Assembly (NCBI GenBank): GCA_013368315.1
Contig: JAACJM010000012.1
Span: 930,001 to 994,000 of the forward strand
Length of the DNA stretch: 64,000 bases
Reading direction: 5' to 3'
Source of the DNA: Tetrapyrgos nigripes
Lineage: Eukaryota; Basidiomycota; Agaricomycetes; Agaricales; Campanellaceae
Notes under the pieces: model-generated
Database searches by the model: none
What the model was told of the DNA's origin: nothing
Seen by the model: only the letters and a program-made list of their open reading frames with translations
Position numbers and translations under genes: made by a program
Shown here: one piece after another, positions 45,505 through 58,389 of the stretch
Numbering within the stretch: the stretch's first letter is position 1
How the letters are laid out: the number at the start of each line of letters is the position of its first letter

Positions 45505-48500
45505 ATGAGCAAGCCACCATCGCCAACCGACACCTCCCCATCCCCTCCGAACCTCACAATATCCCAAAGAACTCCAACTCCTCCGAACATTCCTTCAGTT
45601 GTACAGAGCAGTACGGATGATACCCATACCCAGGCAGGCATGAGACGGCATCAGTCCACTGGAAAAGTTTTTGATGGAGCAGCAGGTAGTGGAAATGGGG
45701 GCCAGGGAATTCGCGGTGGTGAGTCTGTCGCTGGGTGCTATCGGTCAACGATACTGATCGTGACGCCCAGAAGTCCCCTCGTCTCAGTCTGTTCCCACCG
45801 ATGCTACCAACGTCGCAAAGAACCCAGAGCCGGCCGCTGGTTTTGATGAAGGGATAGATACGACCACTGCGCTGTCGCGTCAGTCTACTCGACGTGCTGC
45901 TCTTGGTACCAGTGATATGGGTTCCCAGCGTTCCTTGAAACATAGTCATACTGCCAGTGAGGTAGACGCCGATGGCGCTTCCAGGTGTATGTTTTGTTTG
46001 TCTCGTTTTAGTGGACGTATACTTGGATACTAAATACCCTTCCAGTCAGGCGTAACTCGATGGAATCACAGTCTTCCTCCGTGGCGAACAAATGTATGTA
46101 ATGGCCTCGGTCCTTTCTTTCATATCCTTGACCATTATCTGTAGCCGGCGAGGAGAGGGTTTCGCACCGTGTACCGGATAGGCATCAGAGCCAAGGTTAG
46201 TAACATGTGCTCTCATGATGTTCGTTTTAAGTATACTAACTAGGCATCATCGGTCAGAGAACGATGAGGGGACAACGAACGCGTCTCATCGAGACGATGG
46301 CAAGAATCCAGACCGTATCAATGTACCCACTCTCAACAGTGAGTAATGCTAACCATCTGTCAGGGAAAGCTTAACTGACAACGATAATTCCAGACGCTAC
46401 TGATGGGATTGGTCAATGTCCATCCACCTCTTCAGTACATGAGTCAACCAACGGAGGTGAGGTTTGATTCTATTATCTCTTTCATAAGTTGTTGATGGTT
46501 GATGGCTTGGGCAGAATATAAGAGTGGGACGGATGATCCGTATCAGAACACCCCTGCCCCGGAAAATACGAAAAGCCCAAAGTCATCTGGTTATGGGGGT
46601 ATGGGAAACCAGCAACAGCCGGCTCGACAACCTACAGTCCTGGACCGACTTGCAATGAAATCAGAACCTCAGCCGAGTCACCTGTCATCTTCATACAGTG
46701 GTGAGTATCCCTGTGAAGGCTCTTAAGTGCTGGACTAATCCTTTTAATCAAATAGAATACAGGAACTATGACTATACTAAAAAGTATCCTGTGGATGAGC
46801 TCGGGAAAGAAGTCAGCGAGAATGCTCGGGTCTGGAAGGTTTACTTAGACGAGGCTGAGGAAACTGACAGGGAGATGTTGAGTGGATTCAGAGATACACT
46901 CGACGCTCTCCTGGTGTTTGTGAGTGCCATTATATCTCTAGAGAATCCACTGCTGACTCGTGTACTAGGCAGCGCTCTTTTCCGCGGTAGTAACATCCTT
47001 CATAATCTCTGCTGTTGACTCTCTCCAACCAGATTACAGTCAAATCACAGCTATGCTCCTGGTCGAGCAAAACCTGCTTCTTCGTGCCGCTGGGAATCCC
47101 ACTGCTATTGGCAATGTTAAAACTGCGTTGGTCAACCTGGACAGCGCAGATGCGAGTACTGCTGATCTCTGGATCAACGGTCTCTTCTTTGGCAGTTTAT
47201 CACTGTCATTGGCTACAGCTCTCCTCTCTGTGCTTGTCAAGCAATGGCTTCAAGCATATTCCTCCTCCCTCCCCACTGGTAATGCTCGCGAGCGTGCCAA
47301 GATCCGCCAGTTTCGATATGCTGGACTCACAGATTGGAAAGTCCCACAAATCATTGGAACTCTTCCCATCATCCTCCATGCTTCCCTTGGTCTATTTATG
47401 GCAGGGTTCTCACTGTATGTTTCAGAGCTTCAGCCCTCACTGTGCTGGATAGTTGTCTCTGTCACAGCCATCTCCTTCCTGATGTATCTGGGGAGCATTG
47501 TCATTCCGGTCATCATCACCATTCAATGTCCATACAGAATCCCACTACTTTTTGTCCCTCTCAATTTCATCATTTTCTTTCCCCTCCAAATTGGCAAATG
47601 TCTTTGGAGAAGGGTCAAATACTATTGGCAGAGACGTCAGCGTCCATGGATGTCTATTCCACAGTGGCCCTCTCTTCCTAGTAATTCCATACAAGCTGCA
47701 GAAGCTACATTTCTGAAGCCCAATGATATTAATAAAGAGGAATATCATTGGAACATATCCCTTCCTCATAACCCATACACTCGTCATCACTCTATCCTGG
47801 CTGACTGCATCAAATGGCTACAATCCCTGCAACCAAATGATTCAATGCAGGACATTGTAGGTCAGGCTCTGCATGGAATCATGAAGGAGCACATATTAGA
47901 GAGGACAATTGGATGCAGCAATGTTTTCGTCCAGCTCTGAAATGCTACATTGACAACCTTGACTTGGAATTGATTCTGAGCTGGATATTGAGCACACCTC
48001 GAATTGGCGATGAAGAGTATAAATCTAAACTCTGTAAATCTCTGTGCACAGAGTGGGAAGAGGCTCGAAAGGAGTTTCTTGTGTTTCCTCGAATGGAATT
48101 GGAGGGCCGTCTGCATGATGAAGCTCTGGATGGAAATTTGCAGGATGTCAAACTCCTGATTGCAATGGGGGCAAATGTTAATGCTAAGGGAGGGCGCCAT
48201 GGGTTTGCATTGCAGGCAGCAGCAGCAACTTCGGGACACCTGGAGATTGTCAGATATCTTGTGGAGAAAGGAGCAGATGTTAATGCTGAGGGAGGGCACT
48301 TTGGGTTTGCATTGCAGACAGCAGCAGCTTATGGACACCTGGAGATTGTCAGATATCTTGTGGAGAAAGGAGCAGATGTTAATGCTAAGGGAGGGCGCTA
48401 TGGGTTTGCATTGCAGGCAGCAGCTATGGGACACCTGGAGATTGTCAGATATCTTGTGGAGAAAGGAGCAGATGTTAATGCTAAGGGAGGGTGCTTTGGG

Positions 48501-48788
48501 TTTGCATTGCAGGCAGCAGCAGCTAGGGGACACCTGGAGATTGTCAGATATCTTGTGGAGAAAGGAGCAGATGTTAATGCTGAGGGAGGGTTCTATGGGT
48601 TTGCATTGCAGGCAGCAGCAGCAGCTTGGGCACCCCTGGAGATTGTCAGATATCTTGTGGAGAAAGGAGCAGATGTTAATGCTCAGGGAGGGGTATGGGG
48701 ATCTGCTCTCAACGCAGCATATAATCGTGGTGGTAGCCAGATTGCTGAATATCTGGTATCTAAAGGAGCAACTCGAGCACCCAAGTAG
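45505..48788 (+). pseudogene. DUF6535 membrane protein with C-terminal ankyrin repeats, copy B (frameshift before the ankyrin part)
   Basis: The start at 45505 gives MSKPPSPTDTSPSPPNL. The N-terminal exons that are shifted in copy A are in frame here, with EVPSSQSVP after the first intron, MGSQRSLKHSHTASE, and TPAPENTKSPKSSGYGGMG. The DUF6535 membrane domain (about 46740-47860) is almost identical to copy A, with only a few differences per kilobase. Near 47890-47930 copy B has a net 2-base gain against copy A, so the first frame ends at 47940 after CSNVFVQL. The ankyrin part continues in another frame to 48788. Either this copy makes a DUF6535-only protein or it is dead; a separate ankyrin product from the Met at 47913 is possible but unproven. 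Confidence 0.82.
48105..48788 (+). repeat. Ankyrin-coding tandem array, copy B (96/99/102-bp units)
   Basis: Equivalent bases start at 48207, 48309, 48408, 48504, 48603 and 48705, spacings 102, 99, 96, 99 and 102 bp. Length changes come from gain or loss of GCA codons in the alanine run. The array has one repeat more than copy A. Variable residues fall at the same positions as in copy A (RH, HF, RY, CF, FY before GFALQ). One repeat has lost its GH (AWAPLEIV). Confidence 0.93.
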
Positions 48789-49038
48789 TTACCTGTAAGT
48801 AGATGTTTAATAATATTAAGAGCCCTGGCAGGGTCCAGACAGGGTTGCTTTTAGGATTATGTACATGTAAAGAACAGCCTAGGAAATAAAGAGTAATGCC
48901 CGAACGGCAATCATGTTGCCTTGCAGACACATGATGCTATCACTACAGGTCTGTCACCTTCAACAACTACGCGTAACTTGTGTTGTGTATTAGACCAAGA
49001 CGGATGTGTATGCTAAATGTAGTTTTGAAAAAAGAAAT

Positions 49039-50490
49039 CTAATTAACCTCCTTCGCAACACTATCCCATCCCTTAAACCCCCCAAGCCCACTCTCCACCA
49101 CCTGCTCATGCCCCTCCTTCCTCGCCTCCTCCACCGTCCAATGCTCATACACCAAACTAACCCTCTCCCAATCAACCACACTCCAAAACTCTTTAATCCA
49201 AGCCTCCTTACCCCATACGCCATAACCAACACTTGTCCATGCGTGTTCATGGACGGAGAGACAGAAGAGGGGGTAGAGGGTTTCACTGATGTTGAGGGTA
49301 GATGAGAGGCCTAGGGCGTTAGCAGTACTGCTACTGGGACCAGAGGGTTTGGACATAGCCATAGTATAGTGGTCGGAGCGGGATAAAGTCCTTTGGTATC
49401 TCGGTGTCAAAGCAGCGTTGTTCAACCCGAGACCCATGTTGAAAGAACTTGCATTTTGGGGAGTGGGTTCGTCGAAGAGAGAGGTGGGGATCATGTTTTC
49501 TTCTCCGAGATTTTTGTTGTTCTTGTCAGTCAAGGAAGGAGTTGAGGCATGTATGAAACGAGGGTGAAGGGGATGATTTGAGGGGTTGTTAGACGCAGAG
49601 ACGCCAGAGGCAGGAGAGGAAGGTGAGACACCTGGAGGAGGGGATTTTGGTGTCGGTGCGGGTGTAGGCGATGCGTGTGCTTCGCTTTCGCCTTCATACT
49701 CCTCATTTTCCCCTTCATGACGCTCAATCTTCTCCCCGGTAATCATCTCAGCCAACTCTTGGGTCCACTCCCGCATATACGGATCCCCCTTCATCAACGG
49801 ATCCCCTCTATCATACTGCAACATCCCACTGCCCATCAACAACTTCGAATGCCCCATATACGTCCGACTCCTCACCAAAAGCGACCCTGGCCCAAACGTC
49901 GGTATGACAGCTGTGTTTCCAGCAGCGTCAGTGACGAACCAGATGTAGCCGTTGGTAAACATGCCCATGGCAGCTGCGGAAAAGGCAGATTTGAGTTGGG
50001 CGAGGGAGCCGTGTTGTAAACAGAGTTGGGAGAGGAGGTGGGGGGAAATGAGGTGTTGGTGGGGGAGGGGGGGAGAGCTGTGAAAGGACGAAGTGGTCGT
50101 TGAGGAAGCGTAGTTGAAGGCGAGGACAAGGAGCGCGTTCGGGGGCGGTACGGACGATGGTGTCGACGACGGACTACTACAAAAAGCATTAGTAAAAGTA
50201 GTAAAAAGAACGTAGACGACACACCCTTGACCTCTTCATTCAGCCTCTATAACAACCTCTGCTGTTAGTCCACTGTAACGACCTTGAACGCAGGAGGAGG
50301 CAAAAAGTTGGGCAAGCCTTGGTCGATACGTGCATGCAGTGGAGGAATGTCGTGCAGAGTGCGTCTACCTAGAAAGCGACTTGGAGTCGTAAATGGACGC
50401 ATTCCGGATACGTTAACTTTGTTCTCTTCGCCTGATGCAGCTTTGACAGTGAATTCGGTGTCAGCGATGCCATGGTCAGAGTCTAAATTC
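49039..50490 (-). pseudogene. Mitochondrial ribosomal mS42/Rsm26-like protein, copy B
   Basis: A 309-codon frame (49039-49968) is open from MGMFTNGYIWFVTD through VIPTFGPGSLLVRSR, a Ser/Pro-rich linker, TLYPLFCLSVHEHAW and WGKEAWIKEFWSV to AKEVN. It lacks the nonsense codon and the deletion found in copy A. Upstream, RRTLHDIPPLHARIDQGLP is followed by TAA and TAG at about 50245-50275, the same two stops as in copy A. The alpha-hairpin exon also needs a frame change to read LNDHFVLSQL. A 36-bp intron ending TTATAG could hide the stops but would be unusually short. The C-terminal half could still be expressed. Confidence 0.62.
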
Positions 50491-50615
50491 GTTTCAAGTG
50501 AGAAAACGTCGAATAAATGCGAGGTCAGAGAAAGCAGAAAGGATGCGTAGCAGCGGATTTGCTAGCAGAACAAGCTTGTCCATCGGATGAACATTGGAGA
50601 CAGATTACTGAGCGG
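50430..50615 (+). repeat. Dispersed element R, copy 3 (in unit B)
   Basis: Same element as 33895-34085, nearly identical, and matching the reverse complement of 2335-2545. Confidence 0.7.
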
Positions 50616-50744
50616 ATGGTCATTGGGAGGACATTTATTTTTAGCCGCGTCCACTTGAATTTCGTCATCAACATCCTTGGTCCTCGATTGCGCAACAGTA
50701 TACACGGCGACCGCTGAGATCAAGCTGATTTCTAGGTGCGTACT

Positions 50745-52710
50745 ATTACATAGATTGGGTCATTCGCAAAGATGAAATGCTCTTTAGGGATTTCAGGCCT
50801 TTGCTTCCAGCTTCACGCTCGTATGAAGCTGCGCCAAAATGCCTTTTCAGTTTTTCAGATCTGCTAGGAGTATCTGAGTTGTAGTCAGTCGGTTGAGGGA
50901 ATCCAACACTGGGAGTGTTCTGTCCTTGCTTCAAGTTCGACGTCCACTGTACAGACACGGCAGAACGGTGATCCCTGTCCAACAGTCGGACAGAAATGGG
51001 CAGACCCTGTAGATTTGAAGGCTTGCTTCGCTTCTGTTCCTGTGGATCTTGTACGTCGCTTTTCTCAGTGCGAGTCTGCCGATATAATGTCTCTGCTTGA
51101 CTGATAATTTCCATTCAGATTGAGCAAAACCATGGCATTCCATGTCCCGTTTAACCATCAGATATCTGCTCTGAACGAAGACGTACTTAGGGATCTTGCT
51201 CGCATTAGTGCTCAATGTTACGAGTCGGAATATCATCTCCATCTTGACATTTCACAAACGTTCAAGAACTTGAGAGATGGGCTAGTTCCTGCTATGTACG
51301 TACTACTCTGGACTTTCTGGAATTTTACTGAAGCTTCGTATGTCTGTGTTGACCGAACAGATGAATACCCACCGACATTTCTCATATGCAGCGCTGTTCT
51401 TCAACTTCCTCCCAATCTCTCTGGTCCTGTTGACCGACGCTGTTTGGTAATCAAGCAGTTCACATTGCACCTGAAGCCTTCAACGCTTCCTCTGCAGAGT
51501 TTGAAGACTAGATGAATGTTTGGGAAGCTGCTTTCCCTGATGGCATCACTGCAGTCGGTTCGTACAGTTCAATTCGCCATGGATTGCCTTGACTCACCGT
51601 TATCAGCTCGACGGAGCGACTGTGTCGAGCACCAATGGTGACGAACCCTTTGTCGCAGTTGACGCGAGCGCTGAGAGTACAGGGGCTTGGGAACTCATCA
51701 GAATGGTGAGCGTTACCTGCTCAAATGATATTGTGATGCGTTCTAACCTCTGTTTCGTGTCGTTCTCCAGTTACCAATATTTGGGAAGTTGGAATTAAAT
51801 TTTGCACAACAGTCCCTTCCTCTTAATGACTTGGTCAGTCTCGAAGTCCAGTGTGTAAACAAGGCTAAGACTGATACAAATTACGTTGGTTTCCTTTCTT
51901 TCTTGGGTTATACATCATCTTATACCACTTTTTCCAACAGCTACTCGTACCGATCCCGTACTATCGAGAAAAAACCTACCGCATTCACTGACACTGCTTC
52001 CTGACGTTCAGGAAATTGTCTCGTCCAAAACTCCGATGACCTGCAACAACGCTCTCCGACCCGACGACAACCATCAACAGCAGCAGTCATCGACACTGAT
52101 GGACCCCAAGAGCTCCTCAACGTCATGCTCGATACACTCCCCTCAGCAATGTAGCTTTCCCAGACAGATTGACCCCTCCTCAAAATCGTCCCGGCTTCTC
52201 GAGCGAAACTGCGTTTTCATACTCGAAGATGGTATCACTGGGATTTTGGTCGTCACCACTTTTACTTCGTTCCGTCTTGCTAACGTACAGGACGATCTAG
52301 CGAGAGGACTGCAAGGTTGAAGGATAGTGCCAGAAATGGTGTGACGAGTTCCGATCACTGGCTTCATCGGATTGTAAGTTTTACTACGCAATTCTTCCCG
52401 GTGGTCTATCAACCAATTAATTATTTCATTCACTTTAGCTCGCCGGTCTCAAGAACACTACAGAACCTTTAGGTCCTTCTCGATACCAAGATACGTGCAG
52501 GAACTCTGGCTCAACTTGTGGTCGAAAGCATCATCGCAAACAACGCCGATCCTTCTGTATCCTCCCCTTTTAACCCTCGCCACTGGACCAATGACAATAA
52601 TGTTCATATCGCCGCCGATTTGACTTTATGGATCCTGTTTTAGAAGAGACGATCAACAGCCATCCTGATGCTTTCTTTCAGAGGTATGCTACTGGTTGTC
52701 GTTGACTTGC
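50745..52710 (+). pseudogene. Fragments of the unrecognised gene E, copy B
   Basis: Longest version of this gene in the window. NEDVLRDLARISAQ and HLDISQTFKNLRDGLV (51150-51300) lie in about 500 bp that copy A lacks, followed by RYQLDGATVSSTNGDEPFVA, NNHQQQQSS, a block around QDDLARGLQG, and RNNADPSV/HWTND-like text to about 52690. Stops and shifts separate the pieces. It then runs directly into the inverted metallopeptidase fragment. Confidence 0.45.
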
Positions 52711-52744
52711 AAACATCTCACATGGGTGTGTCTCTGAAAGACTT

Positions 52745-53145
52745 GGAACCGACTGTCCCACACCGCATGTTGCGGTAGGGCCACACCTTCGCTCTAGATG
52801 GCTAGTAGTGATCATAGATTTTCGTTGTCTTCCTTAAACCTCAAATCTGCTTGCAGCTTTCTACGACTTGACTCCCACTGGTTTCACCAACTTCTCCATC
52901 GTAAAAGCTGCCAGTGCTATCCAAATCACGGACTTTGGTGGCTAGGTATGTTCGATTCATTCTGACCACTTTCTGTACTTACTCAAAACATAACAGATGT
53001 TGCGAGACTGGTGGAGGCATCTCAAGTCTCGCTATGGAGTTTTCGCTCACCGATAATACTATCGGTAATGCTACTGCAATCGAAGAGAGGACCCAAGACT
53101 CCGTCTTGAACTTTGACGATTCTCAGACTGAGCTCTGAGCAGCAC
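52745..53145 (+). pseudogene. Inverted, decayed duplicate of the metallopeptidase 3' end
   Basis: Reverse-complement match to about 2830-3240. GHTFALDG is followed by a donor changed from GGTT to GGCT. TPTGFTNFSIVKAASAIQI replaces the original zinc-domain tail, TAG replaces a Trp codon before the next intron, and the final exon ends in a changed but recognisable ERTQDSVLNFDDSQTEL and TGA. Because it keeps intron sequence it arose from DNA, not mRNA. The flank 53145-53420 also matches the native flank 2640-2830. Confidence 0.85.
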
Positions 53146-53419
53146 CTTCGCAAGGGTAGATGTATATTCCAACAGTTTGGCAGCTTTATGGTTCTGTCCC
53201 TTAATCTATGAGCTTGTACATATGCCGAAGAAGAGATATCTTGACGCCCGAGATTGACCAGTCTGTCTGGTGTGCATTTAGCAGTGTACCCTGAAATTCT
53301 TCGTATTCTTTTCGTTTTCTCTCACCGAGGTCTAGATCCGCGATCCCAATGATTTCCCTTCTGTGAAGGAGTTTTGGCGATAAATTGAATAAGGATGGCC
53401 ATCGTTCGGACATCCTGTT

Positions 53420-53924
53420 GCAACTCTCCCTGTTGACCACCAGACACGTTCTGTGATATTGACTAGACTAGATATCTATCTTCCCCATATGTAGATTTTG
53501 GCGGACTCTGTAATAATTAAATGTCATTATCAAGAATAAGAAATACTTTGTATCTGACTCTGCAGTATGTCGTAGACGCGAGTAAGGCAGTTTCGGACGG
53601 ATAGCCACCAAACTGCCTGCCTCTTACCACCATCTTCACCGTTGTCTATGCGTTGACTTGCGTCCCACTTGCCCATTCTTTTTGCCCGTCCTTTGACGCC
53701 TCGCTGGGACTGCTTCCTCGGTGTCTACCAATCTATCAATACATCAATATTCTTCACGACACCGGACCTCATGCGGCGTACATCTTCTCAACAAAAGTGA
53801 ATAACCCTCGCTGCAAACCTCCGAGTCATCTCGGTCGACGGCGAATACATGGAACTAGTCTCAGTTGGAGCCATAAAGTGAGGATTTTGTCCCTCATTAG
53901 CTCAGCTTTTAATTAACGATAGAA
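53420..53924. other. Unassigned stretch in copy B
   Basis: About 500 bp with no match elsewhere in the window that I can see. One plus-strand frame of 87 codons (53653-53916) has no recognisable features. Confidence 0.35.
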
Positions 53925-54180
53925 ATGGTCAAACTTGTACTGTTTGAACAGCTCTTCTTATACAGCTCTAGCCGACAGGTGAAATGTCTGTTACGCAGCC
54001 AAGTCTTAAGGTCAATCCAATACGCCTCAATCTCTTTCTTGCTCCCCTTCCCCCCTCTATTCCAAGGACACCCAAAGAATGGCCTCAATGACCTCTGTCT
54101 TGATATTGAGGTTGTCCGCACACATCTCCGTAATGAACTTGTCGCCCTTCTTGCGTAGTTCGTCCCCGCGTTTTTCAGTT
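53925..54180 (-). pseudogene. Small fragment related to the 5' part of gene f
   Basis: The minus strand contains a sequence matching the exon with QYQDI of gene f (compare 41470-41560), joined to an unrelated-looking block FFGCPWNRGGKGSKKEIEAY and WIDLKTWL. It stops at 54180, where the tail block begins. Confidence 0.45.
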
Positions 54181-54510
54181 GCTTGTGCATGGGATAAGTC
54201 TGATGGACAAGCGAGTGAAATTACTTTGTTGTATAAGGTGGAACCTGGTAGGTGGTTTATTTCTCGTCTTTCGATAACGAATGGCTCTGCCAGGAATATC
54301 CGATCAGAGCTTTGGTATATACGTTGCTAAACGAATTTCCCTGAAAGTGTCGTCAAGGTAAAGTAGTGTTCATGGCCTCGCAGAGCACCTTGGTAATGAC
54401 GACGACGACGTTGTCATGCATGATGATAGGGATACAGAGGCTCAATTGGATGAGCTCGAGGCTTTGGTAGAGAGTTACCGTCCGAGGATTGAGGGTCACT
54501 GTCAGTGATT
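54180..54510 (+). pseudogene. 3' tail block of unrecognised gene, copy B
   Basis: Counterpart of 38670-39000: [31 protein letters not shown], then after a frame change HPGNDDDDVVMHDD and RPRIEGHCQ with stop. The upstream half found in copy A is replaced by the gene f fragment. Confidence 0.45.
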
Positions 54511-54748
54511 GCAGTTTCTCTTTAGACAATCCGAGTGCATTCCCTTACTTTGTTGATGGTCTTTCCAATGTTCTTTTACGCACTCTGTAGTTATAACACT
54601 TGTCCAATATATATGCACATGTAATTGCCTAGAGTACTGTATCTTGTAGATATCCCGAATCAATGTACAAATACACATAAGTCGCTGACTGAAGATGGTA
54701 CTCTGAACGGGCTGAAATAGGCAAGGATTTGGTCAATGTATGTTTCTA

Positions 54749-57046
54749 CTACCAAGGTTGAGCATGAGTCTCCTGGTGCACCGCTCGATGTACATGTGAG
54801 GACAGAAGACACGAAGTACGTTTTCCCGCGTCCCGCTGCAACTTATCTACGCTTAGCCAACCAATCTTCCGGGGTCCAAGTGTACGGATACGGGGATCTC
54901 GGATAGGGAATGGACCAGGAATATCAGCCAGGATTTTCTGAGTCTTCCCGCCACGCCGAGTGGGTTTTTTGTTGGTGCGTGGGGCAGGGCCAGAAGATCG
55001 ATTCCGCTCGGGTGTTGCTTGGGACTGAGTTGACATTGGTTGTGAATGAAGTGGACGTTTCGAAGAGCTGGACGGGGTGTGAGGGGAATAGATGAAGACG
55101 AAGATAACTGGCGGGCCATCGGTAGACCACCAATTGTTATCGTCATCGGTGTACATCTGATTGCGAAAATTCGTTGGAACCAAGGAGACGAATTTGCATG
55201 CCATGGCTTTCCGTAGTCTGCAGACGATAATGGGCTTGTACAAACCATGCGGCTTCAGTCGAGTCTTTGACCTTGAAAAAGAACTCGACTGCCCCGAAAG
55301 ATGTACACATGAATGATTTGTCCGATACGGACAATAAACAATGGGTATGCGTTGAAGAGCTTGTCTAAATGGCACCAGAGAGACATGAGTAAGAAGTAGT
55401 TGAGTTTAGAGAGAAGAGAAAGGAGAAGAAGGTTAGGTCTCTGTCAAGACGACGAAAGAGTAAGAAAGACTCACCTTCAATATCGCCCTCTCCTCCGCAC
55501 CTTAAATATTCTCAAACTCGTAGGCCGCCTGAACGCAAGAGGAACACTGCAGGTAACTCGGTAAGGACCATATAGACGAGTTGACCACCCATGAAAGCAG
55601 TGATACGTGATTGAGGTGAGATAGCGGAGAGGGAACGACCGATGATGCCGCGTTGGTTATTGAGGAGAAAGAGAACGAGGTGGTGCGTTGGCCGGATTCG
55701 ATTTTTTCGCGACAGTCGATGAGGACGAATTTCCAGTAGAGGAGTTGCCAGGAGAAGTCTGAGGGGATATTATGAGCGATTGAGAAGAGAAGCGAAGGAA
55801 AGAAGGAAAGAAGACTTACAGATACCACCACTGACGCGTGTAAAAGATTTAGATGAGGCAATTTCTTGAATGCAAGGAATCTCTCTTCTGTGTTTGGGTA
55901 AAAGTTTCTGTCATCACACAACCATTCAATCAGCCTGTGTCAAAAAAGAGTCGCAGAAAAAAATCGAACCCACCTAATCACCGTAAACACAAAAGGCAGG
56001 TACACATGTATAAAAAGAGTCGTAACCTTATCGGTATCATGAAACACCAGACTATTCCTCCAAGTAATCACAGCACTCGCCAAACTGCCATGGCTCAAAC
56101 AAGAACACGCAACAAATAAAGCTCGCGAGGCAGGGAAGATCCAGAGGTATATGAAACTGAGGATGGTGACGTAGAAGCAGAGGTCGAAGAGGGAGTAGTG
56201 CCAAGCGCGTTTCTTGTAGATGTAGGTGCGCAGGGGAAGGAGATAGAGGGCTTGGAGAGTGTAGGCTATGTGAACCCATCTGCAGAGGAAGAGGTTAGTG
56301 ATGCCGTCTCAATCACTAAAGGAAAGCTCAAGACACGCACTGGTACAACACCGACATGAAACCAAAAAAAAGGAAACCGTTTCCCTAGTCTGGACGACTT
56401 TGGCCGAGTGCCACGAGTTGGAGAGTTTAGTCATTCGGACTGCGACCTATGTCGCAATAAGAGATATGGTTAGCATTCCCAGTTCGAGCAACGAGCACAG
56501 AACCCAACCCACCTTAATCTTAAACCCCTTAAACTCCCTATCAGAATTCTCCGCCAACAAATCCCCCGAATCGAAAAGTCCTTCATCGAATGAGATAAAT
56601 CCTTGACCGAAATATCCCTCTGTTTTGGATTTTCTAATGTCTTGATATTGAGGTTGTCCGCACGCATCTTCGTAATGAGTTTGTCTCTCTCTTGCGTAGC
56701 TCATCCACGCGGTGTTGAGTTGACGTTGGAAGAGGTCAGTGATTTGGGAGTCAAAGTAGGTTTCGAGGTGTCTGTGTGTGCAAAGTGTCAAGGGTATGAG
56801 ATGATGTGTGAAGTGTAAAGGAATGAGAGAACAAAGGTACACACACACCTAAAAGCGTAAACCCACTCGACAATCTATAAATTCATCCCGTCTAAAGCGT
56901 TCGAAGCCACAGGGACTTTTCTTTTCGCTACTTCCTTTCGTACTCGTACTTGTGTTTGAAGTCGTGGTTGTAGCCCAAGTTGTAGTGGCATTCCGCATAG
57001 AAGCACTTGTGGTATTAGCAGTTGCACGGCGTTTTCGAGGAGCCAT
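54749..57046 (-). pseudogene. Multi-pass membrane protein of unknown family (f), copy B, broken
   Basis: Same exon blocks as 39274-41890, from MAPRKRRATANTTSAS at 57046 to the basic RTNKKPTRRGGKTQKI tail. It lacks the 356-bp duplication. Lesions include a one-base loss in the exon encoding TTSFSF (near 55670) and a change to TAA directly after FENI (near 55502), where copy A reads FENISGAEERA. Confidence 0.5.
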
Positions 57047-57214
57047 GTCTATCGTGCTAGGAAAGCAGCAAGACTAGTGCTTGGAGTGGTCGCTATCGTT
57101 GTAGCCGTAGCCGTAGCCGTAGTCCTGGTTGTAATGTGAAGACTCGTGAATTACGACACCAAGATCTTCATAGCCGCGTCCTACATAACACTAAGCCTCT
57201 GCAAAGAGAAGAGG

Positions 57215-57780
57215 GGGTAGAGGGTTTCGCCGATGTTGAGGGTGGAGGAGAGGCCGAGGGCGTTACTGCTACTGGGACAAGGGGGGTTGGACATAGTCAT
57301 AGTAGTCGGAGCAGGATAAAGTCTTTTGGTATCTCGGTCGCAAAGCAGTGTTGTTCAACCTGAGACCCATGTTGAGAGCACTTGCGTTTTGAGAAGTGGG
57401 TTCGTCGAAGAGAGAGGTGGGGATCATGTTTTCTTCTCCGAGGTTTTTGTTTTTTTTGTCAGTCAAGGACGGAGTTGAGGTGTGTATGAAACGAGGGTGG
57501 AGGGGATGATTCGAGGGGTTGTTAGACGCAGAGACGCCAGAGGCAGGAAAGGAGGGATTTTGGTGTAGGTACAGGTGTAGGAGACGCGTTTCCTTTGCTT
57601 TCCCCCTCATACTCCTCATTTTCCCCTTCATAACGCCATCCCCCAGTAATCATCTAAGCCAACTCCCGCATACACGGATCCCCTCTATCATACAAAAAGC
57701 AGATTTGAGTTGGGCGAGGGAGCCGTATTGTAAGTGGGTGAGGCGTTAGTGGGGGGAGGTGGGGGAAGTGGTTTCGACGA
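57215..57780 (-). pseudogene. Truncated mS42-like piece at the end of copy B
   Basis: Minus-strand NMIPTSLFDEPTSQNASALN and MGLRLNNTALRPRYQKT match the linker of the mS42-like gene, as at 42060-42545. The SOD-fold end is absent. Confidence 0.65.
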
Positions 57781-58310
57781 CTGCATTCTTCATGCTTGAA
57801 CGGATGGTATCACCGGGGTTTTGGTCGTCAGCACTTTTACTTTAATCCGTCTTGCTAAAGCACAGGACGATCTAGCGAGAGGATTTCAAGGCCTAACGGC
57901 GTGGAACGATAGCTGTGTGCGAAGCAACTCATTATTGATTTGGTATGTGCAATTTTCAACACTAGAGTACTGTCACGACACGCTCTAATGAGAAAGCTTT
58001 TGCATTGACCTATGATAGACCAATACCAATCGAGGCGGCGTCTACTTGGCACAGGTGAGTATCCCTTGGTCTTGACCTTTACAAGTTGTTGAACCAGAAA
58101 TAGTGTAATGCGGTCCATCGTGCTTCGTCGGATTGTAGGTTTTACTACGCAATCTTTCCCGGTGTTCTATCAACCAATTAATTCCTTCGTTTATCTTCAG
58201 CTCATCGGTCCCAAGAACACTATAGAACCTCAGGCCCTCATTACAAAGATACGCACAGGACCTCTTAGACGTGATGAAGGACATATACTTATACCTATTT
58301 AACTCTATCG
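57780..58310 (+). pseudogene. Fragment of gene E at the B/C junction
   Basis: Blocks around QDDLARGFQ and the region matching 35300-35480 (GPKNTIEPQALITKI against LKNTTEPLGPSRY) appear with additional sequence not found in A or B. It ends just before the inverted methyltransferase arm. Confidence 0.45.
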
Positions 58311-58389
58311 CTCACTTTTATGTATAAGTACACTCTTTGAACAATAACTATCCTCCGGAACCCGCAAATTGCATGGAAAGGAAGTAGTT

